Shown: positions 7,739 to 16,943, counted from the first letter of the stretch. The stretch is 64,000 bases of DNA from JALHNI01 sp965229305 (GCA_965229305.1 CBDDIZ010000042.1:826861-890860), one strand, 5' to 3'. The notes: generated by a model from the letters alone, not told the origin. A program made the numbers and translations.

Positions 7739-9397
7739 ATGAAAAGCCTACTCTTTGCGCTTCCTCTCCTCGCTTTCAGTCAGGGCCTGGATCCCGCTCT
7801 GCTCACCAAGCCGCTGGCGAACGACTGGCCCACTTACGCGGGTGACTATTCTGGCCAGCGCTACAGCCGCCTCACCCAAATCGCGCCGGCGAACGTCAAG
7901 AACCTCACGCTCGCCTGGACGACGCGCGTCACCAATGGCGCCGGCCAGGGTCCTGGCGCCGGCCGCTTCGGCGGCGGCCCACCGCTGATCGTCGGCGGCG
8001 AAGGCACCGGCGAACTCACCGGCGGCGGGGGCACCAGCATCCGCGCCTCCATCCTGCAGGTGGACGGCATCCTTTACTTCTCCACGCCCGATAACGCCTG
8101 GGCCGTGGACGCCCGCGATGGCCGCACCCTGTGGCATTACTACTGGAAGACCCGCGGCGGCACCCACATCGGCAATCGCGGCCTCGGTATGTGGGGCAAG
8201 TGGCTCTACATGGAAACGCCGGACGACTATCTGGTCTGTCTCGATTCTGTTACCGGCAAAGAGCGTTGGCACAAGCCCATCGCCGACTTCAATCGCCAAT
8301 ACTTCTCCACCATGGCGCCCATCGTCATCGGCAACCACATCATCGTCGGCACCGGCAACGACCTCGACGCACCCGGCTACGTGCAAGCCCGCGACCCCGA
8401 AACCGGCGACGTCCAATGGACCTTCTATACCGTCCCGCAGAAGAAAGGCGACCCGGGTCTCGAAACTTGGGGAACGCTCGAAGGCGCTCGCCTCGGCGCC
8501 GGCAACGTTTGGATCCCCGGCTCTTACGATCCCGAAACCAAGCTCTATATCTTCGGCACCGGCAACCCTTCGCCCTCTTACACCAACCCCAAAAGCCGCG
8601 ACGGCGATAACCTTTACACCTGCTCTTTGGTCGCCATCAACGTCGACACTGGCAAGATGGCCTGGTATTACCAGATGAATCCGCACGACACCCACGACTG
8701 GGATTCGAGCGAGCAACCCATCCTCGTCGATGGCGAGTTCAAAGGCAAGATGCGCAAGATGGCTTTGCATGCCGATCGCAACGGCTACTTCTTCGTCGTC
8801 GATCGCCTCACCGGCGAGCATCTGCTCACCAGCAAGTTCTCGGACACCGTCAACTGGGTGAAAGAGATTAACCCGAAGGGACAAACCATCCGCGACGTCG
8901 CCAAGGACTCCATCGTTCCCGGCTCCCTCGTCTCGCCGAATAACTACGGCGCCACTAACTGGCCTCCGGCTGCTTATTCGCCCGATACCGGCCTTTTCTA
9001 CGTGCCCCAAAGCGACACTTACGCCATGTATTACCTCACCGAAACCGATCCGCGCGGTGCCATGGGTTTGGGCGGCAAGGACGAGCAGCAGGTTGCTTCT
9101 ATGGGTAGCTACCTGACGGCCATCGACTACAAGACCGGCAAGATCGCCTGGCGTCATCGCTATCCCGGCGCTGGTGGCTTCGGCGGTGGCAACGGCGTTC
9201 TCACCACAGCCAGCAAGCTTGTCTTCGCCGGTGACGTCGCCGGCAATCTGGTGGCTTATGAAGCCACCAACGGCAAAATCCTCTGGCACACGCGCCTCGG
9301 CGGCGTCTCGAACGCCCCGCAGACTTACCTGCTCGATGGCAAGCAGTACTTGCTGGTGGCCGCGGGCGATACGCTCTTCTCTTTCTACTTACAGTAA
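7739..9397 (+). CDS. Quinoprotein (PQQ-dehydrogenase-like) eight-bladed propeller
   Basis: 552 residues from the ATG at 7739, preceded by AGGAGG with good spacing; it begins with a signal peptide (MKSLLFALPLLAFSQ). The N-terminus carries the family opener DWPTYAGDYSGQRYSRLTQI. Propeller tryptophan motifs recur (AWAVDARDGRTLWHY, VTGKERW, TGDVQWTF, TGKMAWYYQ, TGKIAWRHRYPG, NGKILWHTRLGG). The calcium/PQQ region is preserved as FGTGNPSP (Asn ligand) and NPHDTHDWDSSEQPIL (Asp base region). The adjacent Cys-Cys pair of methanol and ethanol dehydrogenases is absent. It could be a genuine PQQ enzyme or one of the acidobacterial quinoprotein homologues thought not to hold PQQ. The partner is the cytochrome gene upstream. 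Confidence 0.85.
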   Translation: MKSLLFALPLLAFSQGLDPALLTKPLANDWPTYAGDYSGQRYSRLTQIAPANVKNLTLAWTTRVTNGAGQGPGAGRFGGGPPLIVGGEGTGELTGGGGTSIRASILQVDGILYFSTPDNAWAVDARDGRTLWHYYWKTRGGTHIGNRGLGMWGKWLYMETPDDYLVCLDSVTGKERWHKPIADFNRQYFSTMAPIVIGNHIIVGTGNDLDAPGYVQARDPETGDVQWTFYTVPQKKGDPGLETWGTLEGARLGAGNVWIPGSYDPETKLYIFGTGNPSPSYTNPKSRDGDNLYTCSLVAINVDTGKMAWYYQMNPHDTHDWDSSEQPILVDGEFKGKMRKMALHADRNGYFFVVDRLTGEHLLTSKFSDTVNWVKEINPKGQTIRDVAKDSIVPGSLVSPNNYGATNWPPAAYSPDTGLFYVPQSDTYAMYYLTETDPRGAMGLGGKDEQQVASMGSYLTAIDYKTGKIAWRHRYPGAGGFGGGNGVLTTASKLVFAGDVAGNLVAYEATNGKILWHTRLGGVSNAPQTYLLDGKQYLLVAAGDTLFSFYLQ

Positions 9398-10195
9398 GTG
9401 CGAGCCCTGGTCGCCACCTTCGCTCTGCTGATGCTGGTGCCCGTGCCCGACGTCTCCGCCTTGCGACGTCGGCGCGCGCCCACGCATCAGGGCGCCGGGG
9501 GCGCTTCGTTACGCAAACGCCTCCACATCAACAGCCTGATCACGCAGGAGGGCACCGCCGAAGTGGAAACCGGTGGCGCCCTCTCGCTCGGCGGCGATCT
9601 CGCCGGCGCCTTCTCCCTCCCCACGGTCCTGAAGTACACGCCACCATCCTCCAGCACCGAGTTCAACGTCAGTTTCGACAGTCTCGTCGATGACCTCGAG
9701 GCCACGCACTTCAGCGACCGGGTCACGCTCGGCCTCACCCACGAGTTCGCCCCCTGGCACGGCCTGTCGCTGGCGGCCGGTCCGCAAGTCTCACTCTTCA
9801 CGCGCGGCGAAAGCGGCGCGCGGCTGGGCGCGGTCGCGCTGGCTCGCGCCAGTCTTCCGGGACAAATCGACGGCGGCCTCACGGCTACTTACAGTCAGGC
9901 CACGCATAACTCCGCCACGAACCCCGCGGGTCTCCTGGACTTAGGCGGCGGCTTCGGCCGCCAACTCCGTCCCCACATCACCGCGCACGCGAATTACCTC
10001 TACGAGAAGGCCACCGGCTACGCACCGCAGCACTCGCTCTACGAAGGCGTCGAGTTTCAGTTCACGCCGCGCGTGGCTCTCGACCTCTCCGTCCAACAGG
10101 TCGGAGTCGGCAGCGCCGCGCTCGACCACCAATTCGTCGCGGGTCTCACCATCAATTTAGGCCCGCCCACCCATTGGTTGCGGCGCCGTCACTAG
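9398..10195 (+). CDS. Predicted outer-membrane beta-barrel protein
   Basis: 265 residues from a GTG placed immediately after the quinoprotein stop codon. A signal peptide (MRALVATFALLMLVPVPDVSA) is followed by alternating hydrophobic/polar strands with Gly and aromatic girdle residues, for example DRVTLGLTHEFAPWHGLSLAAG, GQIDGGLTATYSQATHN and HQFVAGLTINLG. About 10-12 strands are plausible. It shares the transfer-like organisation of outer-membrane proteins but no family is recognised. Zero spacing to the quinoprotein gene indicates the same transcript, so it might be a pore for that enzyme's substrate; this is inference. Confidence 0.68.
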   Translation: MRALVATFALLMLVPVPDVSALRRRRAPTHQGAGGASLRKRLHINSLITQEGTAEVETGGALSLGGDLAGAFSLPTVLKYTPPSSSTEFNVSFDSLVDDLEATHFSDRVTLGLTHEFAPWHGLSLAAGPQVSLFTRGESGARLGAVALARASLPGQIDGGLTATYSQATHNSATNPAGLLDLGGGFGRQLRPHITAHANYLYEKATGYAPQHSLYEGVEFQFTPRVALDLSVQQVGVGSAALDHQFVAGLTINLGPPTHWLRRRH

Positions 10196-10216
10196 AAACT
10201 GCCAAAATAAAGGGCT

Positions 10217-12313
10217 ATGGGCTTACGACCTCTCGCCACGATGTTGGTCTGCGCGTCACTCTCGGCCTGGGCGGCCGATGGCAAGCGCTTCATCACCGAA
10301 ACTGACCTCTATCGCTTTGAATGGGTTGCTGACCCGCAGATCTCGCCCGATGGCTCGAGCGTCATCTACACGCGAGTCAACGTCAACGCGAAGCGCGACA
10401 ACTACGAGACCGCCCTCTGGATCGTCCCCACGCGCGGAGGTGCCCCGCGCCAACTCACCGTCGGCCCCCGCGATAGCGGCGCGCGCTGGTCACCCGATGG
10501 CAAACTGGTCGCGTTCGTCCGCGCTTCCGATGCGGCCAGTCAAATCCATCTGCTCTCCATGCAGGGCGGCGAAGCCCGTCCGCTCACCGATCTGCCCCGC
10601 GGCGCCGGCGCACCCGTCTGGTCGCCCGATGGCCGCATGATTCTCTTCTCCTCCGCGAACCTTACTTCCGACTTCGACAAGAAGAAAGACGAAGAGAAGA
10701 GTGACGTCCGCGTCATCACGCGCGCTGTCTATCGCAGCAATGGCGGCGGCTACACGGACCCCGAACGGCCCAGCCATCTCTGGATCGTCGACGTCCCCGC
10801 CGTTCCCGGCACGCCTGGCAAGGCCCGCCAGATCACCAGCGGCGAGTTTAGCGAAACCGGCGCCATCTGGTCCAAGGACTCCAGCAAAATCTTCTTCACC
10901 TCGAATCGCGTCACCGAGTCTTACTACGACTCGCCCGACGCCGACATCTACGTCGTCAGCGCGCAGGGCGGGGAACTCACACCCGTTGCGTCCATCGATG
11001 GCCCCATCGGGACGCTCTCGCTTAGCCCGGACGGCACCACCCTCGCCTTCACCGGCGCGCTCAATCGCGGCCCCGGCGTCACCCAACGTTCTTACAGCCA
11101 GACCGATCTTTGGGTCACCTCCGCCACCTCCGCTTCCACGCCGAAGAACCTCACAGTGAACTACGACTTCGACATCGCCGGCGGCATCGGCGGCGATCAG
11201 GCCCCGCCCCGCGGCGGTGGTTCCGCCGCGCCCTACTGGAGCGCCGACGGCCGCTCCATCTTCGTCATCGGCGCCGAAGAAGGCCGCGCTAATCTCAAGC
11301 GCATCGACGTCGGCACCGCCAAGGTCGAGTCCTTCACCACTGGTGACGAATCCATCTCCTCTTACACCGCCACGCCGGACGGCAAGCAGGTGGCGGCCCA
11401 CATCTCCACGCCCGTCAACATTGGCGACGTCTTCCTCCTCGAAGGCTCCACCCGCACCCAACTCACGCGCACCAATGAGAAGCTCTATTCCGAAGTACAG
11501 CTCACCGCGCCGGAGATGATCTGGTATCAAAGCTTCGACGGCAAGCGGATTCAGGCTTGGGTGCAGCGCCCGCCAAATTACGACCCCGCCAAGAAGTATC
11601 CGCTCGTCCTCAATATCCACGGCGGCCCGCATGCCGCCTATGGCTACGTCTTTGACCATGAGTTCCAGTGGATGGCGGCCAAGGGCTACATCGTCCTTTA
11701 CCCCAATCCGCGCGGCAGCACCACCTATGGGCAGGACTTCGGCAACGTCATTCAGTATCACTACCCCGGCGACGACCATCGCGACCTCATGGCCGGCGTC
11801 GACGAGTTACTCAAGCGAGGCTGGATCGATCCGGAGCGCCTCGGCGTCACCGGCGGCAGTGGCGGCGGCGTGCTCACTAACTGGGCCATCAGCCACACCG
11901 ACCGCTTCAAAGCGGCTGTCTCCCAACGCTCCATCGCCGATTGGACCGGCTTCTGGTACACCGCCGACTTCAGCCAGTTCACTCCGTCCTGGTTCCGCGG
12001 CGCGCCCTGGGAATCCGAAGCCGATTACAAGGAGCGCTCGCCCATCACCCACGTCCGCAACATCAAAACGCCCCTCATGCTGATCGAAGGCGATGCCGAC
12101 CTGCGCACTCCACCCGCCGTCGGCGGCGAACAGATGTTCCGTGCCCTGAAGTATCTGAAAAAGCCGGTCGTCATGATTCGCTTCCCGGGCGAATCGCACG
12201 AGCTCTCACGGTCCGGCAAACCCACGCATCGCGTGGAACGCTTGCAGCACATCGTGGCTTGGTTTGATAAGTATCTGCTCGGCGCCGACGTGAAGACCTA
12301 CGACGTGCGCTGA
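10217..12313 (+). CDS. S9 family prolyl oligopeptidase, exported
   Basis: 698 residues. Signal peptide (about 1-20), then a beta-propeller of about 400 residues with TolB-like WSPDG repeats (ARWSPDGKLVAF, PVWSPDGRMILF, LSPDGTTLAF, PYWSADGRSIFV). The C-terminal alpha/beta-hydrolase domain carries NIHGGPHAAYGY (oxyanion region). The catalytic serine is in GVTGGSGGG, the Asp is in EGDADLRTPP and the His is in PGESHELSR. It matches the acylaminoacyl-peptidase/dipeptidyl-peptidase branch of clan SC, cleaving short peptides, probably in the periplasm. Its 3' end overlaps the convergent rmlB gene by 16 bp. Confidence 0.9.
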   Translation: MGLRPLATMLVCASLSAWAADGKRFITETDLYRFEWVADPQISPDGSSVIYTRVNVNAKRDNYETALWIVPTRGGAPRQLTVGPRDSGARWSPDGKLVAFVRASDAASQIHLLSMQGGEARPLTDLPRGAGAPVWSPDGRMILFSSANLTSDFDKKKDEEKSDVRVITRAVYRSNGGGYTDPERPSHLWIVDVPAVPGTPGKARQITSGEFSETGAIWSKDSSKIFFTSNRVTESYYDSPDADIYVVSAQGGELTPVASIDGPIGTLSLSPDGTTLAFTGALNRGPGVTQRSYSQTDLWVTSATSASTPKNLTVNYDFDIAGGIGGDQAPPRGGGSAAPYWSADGRSIFVIGAEEGRANLKRIDVGTAKVESFTTGDESISSYTATPDGKQVAAHISTPVNIGDVFLLEGSTRTQLTRTNEKLYSEVQLTAPEMIWYQSFDGKRIQAWVQRPPNYDPAKKYPLVLNIHGGPHAAYGYVFDHEFQWMAAKGYIVLYPNPRGSTTYGQDFGNVIQYHYPGDDHRDLMAGVDELLKRGWIDPERLGVTGGSGGGVLTNWAISHTDRFKAAVSQRSIADWTGFWYTADFSQFTPSWFRGAPWESEADYKERSPITHVRNIKTPLMLIEGDADLRTPPAVGGEQMFRALKYLKKPVVMIRFPGESHELSRSGKPTHRVERLQHIVAWFDKYLLGADVKTYDVR

Positions 12314-13314
12314 GCGTAGTTGAGCTCGTAGAAGCGACGGTACTCGCCGGAGCGGACGCGCTCCACCCAGTCGCGATTCTCGCGATACCAGTCCACCGTC
12401 AACTGCAGCCCGCGGTCGAAGTCCATCGCCGGCGTCCAGCCTGTTTCGGCTTCCAGCTTGGCACTCGTCAGCGCATAGCGCCGGTCATGGCCCGGCCGGT
12501 CCGCCACGGTCTTCATCAGGCTTTCGGACGCCCCGGTCGCCTTCAAAATGCGCTTCACCACTTCGAGATTCGGCAGCGAACAATTGCCGCCGATGTTATA
12601 GACTTCGCCCGCCCGGCCCTTCTCGAGCACGGCGCGAATGCCGGCGCAGTGGTCGTCCACAAAGAGCCAGTCGCGCACCTGCTGGCCGTCGCCGTAGATC
12701 GGCAAATCGCGGCCTTCGAGCGCATTCGAAATCATGAGCGGAATCAGCTTCTCGGGAAACTGGAACGGCCCATAGTTATTTGAAGCGCGCGTCACCACCA
12801 CCGGCAGTTTGTACGTCGTGTAGTAGGAAAGCGCCAACAGATCGGATCCGGCCTTCGACGCCGAATACGGGCTCGACGTCTTCAGTGGATACTGCTCGTC
12901 GGCCTCATGCGGCGCCTCGATCGATCCATAGACTTCATCCGTCGAAACATGCACGAAGCGCGCCAGTTTGGCTACCCGCGCCGCTTCCAGCAGCGTGAAC
13001 GTCCCGCGCAGATTCGTCTCGAACACCGGTGTCGGCGCGTGTATGCTCCGGTCCACGTGCGATTCGGCCGCAAAGTGCACAATCGCCTCCGGCTTTTCGT
13101 CCGCCAGAAGCTGATTCACGCAAGCGGCGTCGGCGATGTCGCCTTGCACGAACCGGTAGCGCGGATTCTCGGCGACCGACGCCAGATTCTCCAGGTTGCC
13201 CGCGTACGTCAGCTTGTCCAGATTGACGATCTGCGTCGACGCGTCCAGCGCGAGTGTCGTCCGCACAAACGCGGAGCCGATGAACCCCGCCCCACCCGTC
13301 ACCAGCAATTTCAT
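12298..13314 (-). CDS. rfbB: dTDP-glucose 4,6-dehydratase
   Basis: 338 residues. Extended SDR with the NAD-binding GGAGFIGSAFVR at residue 7. VHFAAESHVDRSI is the RmlB signature. The catalytic Thr-Asp-Glu lies in VSTDEVYGSI and the YxxxK in PYSASKAGSDLL. A conserved NNYGPFQFPEKLIP segment follows. It converts dTDP-glucose to dTDP-4-keto-6-deoxyglucose, step two of dTDP-rhamnose synthesis. It is the third gene of a tight operon: its ATG overlaps the stop of the upstream epimerase gene by 4 bp. Length is typical (about 330-350). Confidence 0.95.
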   Translation of the reverse strand: MKLLVTGGAGFIGSAFVRTTLALDASTQIVNLDKLTYAGNLENLASVAENPRYRFVQGDIADAACVNQLLADEKPEAIVHFAAESHVDRSIHAPTPVFETNLRGTFTLLEAARVAKLARFVHVSTDEVYGSIEAPHEADEQYPLKTSSPYSASKAGSDLLALSYYTTYKLPVVVTRASNNYGPFQFPEKLIPLMISNALEGRDLPIYGDGQQVRDWLFVDDHCAGIRAVLEKGRAGEVYNIGGNCSLPNLEVVKRILKATGASESLMKTVADRPGHDRRYALTSAKLEAETGWTPAMDFDRGLQLTVDWYRENRDWVERVRSGEYRRFYELNYAQRTS

Positions 13315-13868
13315 TTGTGCTGCAGTTCCCAGTCGTAGTTAAGCCCGGGATCGTTGTAGGCAATGCGCCCTTCGTCCGCGGGATTGTAGTGACGATCGGT
13401 GACGTACACCAACATCGCCGCCTGCTCGCCGATCACCTTGTAGCCATGCGCCACGCCCGGCGGAATCAGAATCTGCCAGTGCCGCAATTGCCCCACATAG
13501 AGCGTATTGCGCAAGCCGTACGTCGGCGAATCCGGCCGCAGATCCACCAACCCCACCTGGAACATGCCCTGCACCGGCACCCACAGGTCCGTCTGTAGCC
13601 GATGGTAGTGGAACGCCTTGATCGTCCCCGGATAGCTCAGCGCGGAGGACACTTGCGTCGACGTGGTCGGAAAGCCCGCAGCCAGCCCTTCGCCAATGCG
13701 GAACACTTCGAGAAAATAGCCGCGATCATCCGGATACAGCGCAAACGGCTGCAGGCGAACGCCGTCGATCAGATCCGCCGAGTCCGGCTTAATGATGACC
13801 TTGCCGATCCCCTTCTCATTCCCCATCGACTCCCAGTTCAGCAGTCGCATCGGCGCCGCAATGCTCAT
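13311..13868 (-). CDS. rfbC: dTDP-4-dehydrorhamnose 3,5-epimerase family protein
   Basis: 185 residues; RmlC-type double-stranded beta-helix. Recognisable features are the DDRGYFLEVFR segment, the substrate/catalytic histidine region KAFHYHRLQTDLW, VPVQGMFQVGLVDLR, and IPPGVAHGYKVIGEQAA. It would epimerise C3 and C5 of the 4-keto sugar made by the RmlB next door. An ATGA overlap couples it to rmlA upstream and another couples it to rmlB downstream. No rmlD reductase is visible in the window, so the final nucleotide sugar (rhamnose or another 6-deoxyhexose) is not fixed by this locus. Confidence 0.88.
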   Translation of the reverse strand: MSIAAPMRLLNWESMGNEKGIGKVIIKPDSADLIDGVRLQPFALYPDDRGYFLEVFRIGEGLAAGFPTTSTQVSSALSYPGTIKAFHYHRLQTDLWVPVQGMFQVGLVDLRPDSPTYGLRNTLYVGQLRHWQILIPPGVAHGYKVIGEQAAMLVYVTDRHYNPADEGRIAYNDPGLNYDWELQHK

Positions 13869-14596
13869 CGCGCACCGCCGCCCCGCGTCTCAGCCACCAG
13901 ATTCGTGGCCCGCCGCAGCGAGTCGAACGTGCCGGCGTCCGTCCACCAGCCCGTCAGGTAGTTAAAGCTCATCGTGCCTTCGCGGATATAGGCGTTGTTC
14001 ACGTCGGTGATCTCGAGTTCGCCGCGTCGCGAGGGCTTCAGGTGACGGCATTTTTCGAACACCGTCGAATCATACATGTAGATGCCGGTCACTGCGAGAT
14101 TCGTCTTCGGGTGCTCGGGCTTCTCCTCGATGCCCACGATCCGGTCGCCGGCCAGTTCGGCCACGCCGAAGCGCGAGGCGTCCGGCACTTCCTTCAGTAG
14201 GATCTTTGCGCCCACCTTCTGCTGCTCGAAGTCGCGGACGGCTTGCGCAATCGAACCCTCGATCAGGTTATCGCCCAGGATCACGCACACCGGCTCGTCT
14301 TCGGCAAAGTGCTCCGCCAACGCCAGCGCCTCGGCGATGCCGCCTTCGCCTTCCTGGTAGGCGTAGTTGATCTGTTTGAGCCCGAATTCCTTGCCGTTCG
14401 CCAGCAGACGCAGAAAGTCGCCGGCATTGCGGCCGCCGGTCACCACCAGCACTTCCAGAATGCCCGCCTCCGCCAACGTTTCGATCGGGTAATAGATCAT
14501 CGGCTTGTCGTAGATCGGAAGCAGATGCTTATTGGTGATCTTCGTTAGCGGGTAAAGGCGGCTGCCCGTGCCTCCCGCGAGTACCACGCCCTTCAT
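13865..14596 (-). CDS. rfbA: Glucose-1-phosphate thymidylyltransferase (short form)
   Basis: 243 residues from the ATG at 14596, where the family N-terminus begins (MKGVVLAGGTGSRLYPLT); the frame upstream of it overlaps the divergent cupin gene and carries no domain. Nucleotide-binding GGTGSRL, then KHLLPIYDKPMIYYP, ILGDNLIEG (metal Asp) and VGIEEKPEHPKTN are all in place. It makes dTDP-glucose from glucose-1-phosphate and dTTP. At 243 residues it lacks the last 45-50 residues of enterobacterial RmlA, as in the short branch of the family. First gene of the rmlA-C-B operon. Confidence 0.92.
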   Translation of the reverse strand: MKGVVLAGGTGSRLYPLTKITNKHLLPIYDKPMIYYPIETLAEAGILEVLVVTGGRNAGDFLRLLANGKEFGLKQINYAYQEGEGGIAEALALAEHFAEDEPVCVILGDNLIEGSIAQAVRDFEQQKVGAKILLKEVPDASRFGVAELAGDRIVGIEEKPEHPKTNLAVTGIYMYDSTVFEKCRHLKPSRRGELEITDVNNAYIREGTMSFNYLTGWWTDAGTFDSLRRATNLVAETRGGGAR

Positions 14597-14659
14597 CGGA
14601 CGTGCCTCGAGCTGTCGGCTTGATTTTGCACGTAACTTCGATGGTATCATGTGCCCCGA

Positions 14660-15010
14660 ATGACGCTTCACTCCTGGAACCAGATCACTCGCGAGCAGAT
14701 GAACGAGTTCGTCGTGCGCCAGGTGATCCACGGCACGCACATCACGATCTCCCGCCTGGAACTGAAGCCCGGCGCCGTCGTGCAGCGCCACCAGCATCAC
14801 AACGAGCAAATGACGATCATGATCTCCGGCCGCCTCCGGTTCATCTTCCCGGATAAGACCGTTGAAGTCGCCGCCGGCGAAGTGATGGAGATTGCCCCGA
14901 ATTTGCCGCACCGCGTCGAGGCGCTCGAAGAATCACTCGCCATCGATGTCTTCTCCCCCGTCCGTGAGGACTGGCGCCGCGGCGACGACGCCTACCTACG
15001 AGGCAATTGA
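14660..15010 (+). CDS. Small cupin-domain protein
   Basis: 116 residues from the ATG at 14660; a GTG at 14651 would add three. It is a single cupin: motif 1 is seen as VVQRHQHHNEQMTIMISGRLRF (two His plus Glu metal ligands) and motif 2 as GEVMEIAPNLPHRVEALEES. Such proteins bind a divalent metal and are often sugar-isomerase-like or dioxygenase-like; the substrate is unknown. It is divergent from rmlA across 63 bp and overlaps the convergent dehydratase gene by 15 bp at its 3' end. Confidence 0.8.
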   Translation: MTLHSWNQITREQMNEFVVRQVIHGTHITISRLELKPGAVVQRHQHHNEQMTIMISGRLRFIFPDKTVEVAAGEVMEIAPNLPHRVEALEESLAIDVFSPVREDWRRGDDAYLRGN

Positions 15011-15949
15011 CGCAATCAGGTCGAGGTCGACGTTGCCGCCGGAGATCACCAGGCCCACGCGCTTGGCTCCGGCCGGCAACTTGCCCGCCAGCGCCGCGGC
15101 TACGCACACCGCGCCGCTCGGCTCCGCCACGATCTTCAGCCGCTCCATCAGCAGCCGCATCGCCTGCTTGATCTCGTCTTCGCTCACCAGCAGAATGTCG
15201 GTCAGCTTTTCCTGCACAATCGGGAACGTCTTGGTGCCCGGCCGCGGCGAACGCAACCCGTCGGCGATCGTCGTCGAGTTGTCCACCGTCACGCGTTCCT
15301 TCGCCCGCAGCGACAAATACGTATCGTTCGCCAACTCCGGCTCCACGCCGTAGACGTTCAATTGCGGGTTGATGTTCTTCGCGATCGTCGCGCAGCCAGC
15401 CGCCATGCCGCCACCGCCGATGCAAACCAGCAGCGTATCGAGATCCGGCACGTCCTCCAGCAGTTCGAGCGCGAGAGTCCCTTGGCCGGCCATCGTCCGC
15501 TCATCGTCGAACGGATGCAGAAACGTCCCACCCGTGCGCGCCAGAATATCGCGCGCCAGCGCCTCGCGATCGGTGGTCAATCGGTCGTACTGAATGATCT
15601 CCGCGCCCCGGTCGCGCGTCGCGATCAGCTTGGCCTGCGGTGCGTCGTCCGGCATGATGATCGTCGCGTGAATCCCCAACGCCTGCGCCGCAATTGCCAC
15701 CGCTTGCGCATGGTTCCCGGACGATACGGCCACAATGCCCTTCGCCCGGTCCTCCGGCGGAATCTGCCGCGCGAAGTTCGTCGCGCCGCGAATCTTGAAG
15801 GACCCCGAGGTCTGAAAGTTCTCCGCCTTGATGAAACACTGCGCGCCCGCCCGCTGGTCCAGGCTGTGCGACGTCAGCACCGGAGTGCGCTTCACGGCAT
15901 CCGCAATGCGCGCCGCCGCGTCGCGCACATCCTGCGCTGAAAGAGCCAT
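14996..15949 (-). CDS. PLP-dependent threonine dehydratase / serine racemase family
   Basis: 317 residues, fold type II PLP enzyme. The Schiff-base lysine lies in FQTSGSFKIRGATN (about residue 53), the phosphate-binding glycine loop in CIGGGGMAAG, and SSGNHAQAVA is the substrate loop. No C-terminal ACT regulatory domain is present, so it resembles catabolic TdcB or serine racemase rather than biosynthetic IlvA. It would deaminate threonine or serine to 2-oxobutyrate or pyruvate, and racemase activity is possible. Its start codon overlaps the stop of the 2-hydroxyacid dehydrogenase by 1 bp, which suggests linked 2-oxoacid metabolism. Confidence 0.87.
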   Translation of the reverse strand: MALSAQDVRDAAARIADAVKRTPVLTSHSLDQRAGAQCFIKAENFQTSGSFKIRGATNFARQIPPEDRAKGIVAVSSGNHAQAVAIAAQALGIHATIIMPDDAPQAKLIATRDRGAEIIQYDRLTTDREALARDILARTGGTFLHPFDDERTMAGQGTLALELLEDVPDLDTLLVCIGGGGMAAGCATIAKNINPQLNVYGVEPELANDTYLSLRAKERVTVDNSTTIADGLRSPRPGTKTFPIVQEKLTDILLVSEDEIKQAMRLLMERLKIVAEPSGAVCVAAALAGKLPAGAKRVGLVISGGNVDLDLIASIAS

Positions 15950-16917
15950 TAGTAGCCCGCTTCCTTATCCACCAGATTGCGCAGCGGCTGTCCGGCCGCG
16001 TAGCGTGCAAAGTTGTCGAGGAAGATCTTCGTCGAATCATCCAGCCACGTGAACGTGTTGTCGGCCGTATGCGGCGAGATGAACACGTTGTCCATCTTCC
16101 ACAGCGGGCTCGTCGGGGCCAGCGGTTCCGTTTCAAACACGTCCAGTGACGCGCCGGCGATCGTGCCGTTCTCGAGCGCCTTCACCAGTTCCGCCTCGTT
16201 GATCGCCGACCCACGGCCTACGTTCAATACGATCGCGGACTTCTTCATCGCCGCGAACTCCTTCGCCCCAATCATCCCCACCGTGCCCGACGTATGCGGC
16301 AGCGCCAGCACCACGTAGTCGCAAACTCCCAGCATCTCGTGCAATTGATCCGGCCCATACGACTTCTCGATCACCGAATCGCCCGCCGATTGCTCCGGAT
16401 TCCGGCGCAATGCATGCACCTTTAAGCCCATGCCCTGCCCGCGCTTGGCGACTTCCTTACCGATATCGCCGTAGCCGATGATCCCCAGCGTCTGCCCGTA
16501 GATCTCGCACGAATCGAACTTTTCCCAATGCGCCGCCGCTTCCTGACGCAGCAGCCGCCGCACGTTCTTCGCCTGGAACAGAATGCCCAAAATACAGAAC
16601 TCCGCCAGCGACTTCGAATACGCGCCCCGCGCGTTTGTCAGCGGAATGCCGCTCGCCTTGAACTCCGGCGTCAGCAATTTATCGATGCCCACCCACAGCG
16701 AGTGGGCCCATTTCAAATTCGGCGTCGCCTTCAGCAAGGCCGGCCACAGATTGGCATCCGTCGTCGTGTGAAAAATCACATCGGCGGTCGGCGCCAGGCT
16801 GGCAAACGCTTCCATCGTCTCCCCGACGGCGATGTTGGTTTCCGGCGGCAATTGCTCCAGCAAACGAAGGTGGCGGGCGGTGGGGTTGCCCAATACGAGA
16901 ACGGTATGTGCGGCCAT
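15949..16917 (-). CDS. D-2-hydroxyacid dehydrogenase (NAD-dependent)
   Basis: 322 residues from the ATG at 16917, chosen because homologous sequence starts there (MAAHTVLVLGN); 39 further in-frame codons upstream lie in the divergent gene. The Rossmann signature is GIIGYGDIGKEVAKRG (about residue 150). Catalytic residues are Arg in LNVGRGSAINEAEL, Glu in DVFETEPLAPTSPLW, and His in FISPHTADN. It interconverts a 2-oxoacid and a D-2-hydroxyacid with NAD(H). The PLP dehydratase downstream could supply its 2-oxoacid substrate. Exact substrate unknown. Confidence 0.88.
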   Translation of the reverse strand: MAAHTVLVLGNPTARHLRLLEQLPPETNIAVGETMEAFASLAPTADVIFHTTTDANLWPALLKATPNLKWAHSLWVGIDKLLTPEFKASGIPLTNARGAYSKSLAEFCILGILFQAKNVRRLLRQEAAAHWEKFDSCEIYGQTLGIIGYGDIGKEVAKRGQGMGLKVHALRRNPEQSAGDSVIEKSYGPDQLHEMLGVCDYVVLALPHTSGTVGMIGAKEFAAMKKSAIVLNVGRGSAINEAELVKALENGTIAGASLDVFETEPLAPTSPLWKMDNVFISPHTADNTFTWLDDSTKIFLDNFARYAAGQPLRNLVDKEAGY

Positions 16918-16943
16918 GAGCTTCCAGGATATATCCTGAAAGC

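Noticed and set aside
7748..9289. 513-codon minus-strand open frame opposite the quinoprotein
   Set aside because: Antisense shadow of a clear propeller protein.
12298..14596. Rhamnose locus as donor for EF-P rhamnosylation
   Set aside because: EF-P here has Asn, not Arg, at the tip, and no EarP-like gene is in the window.
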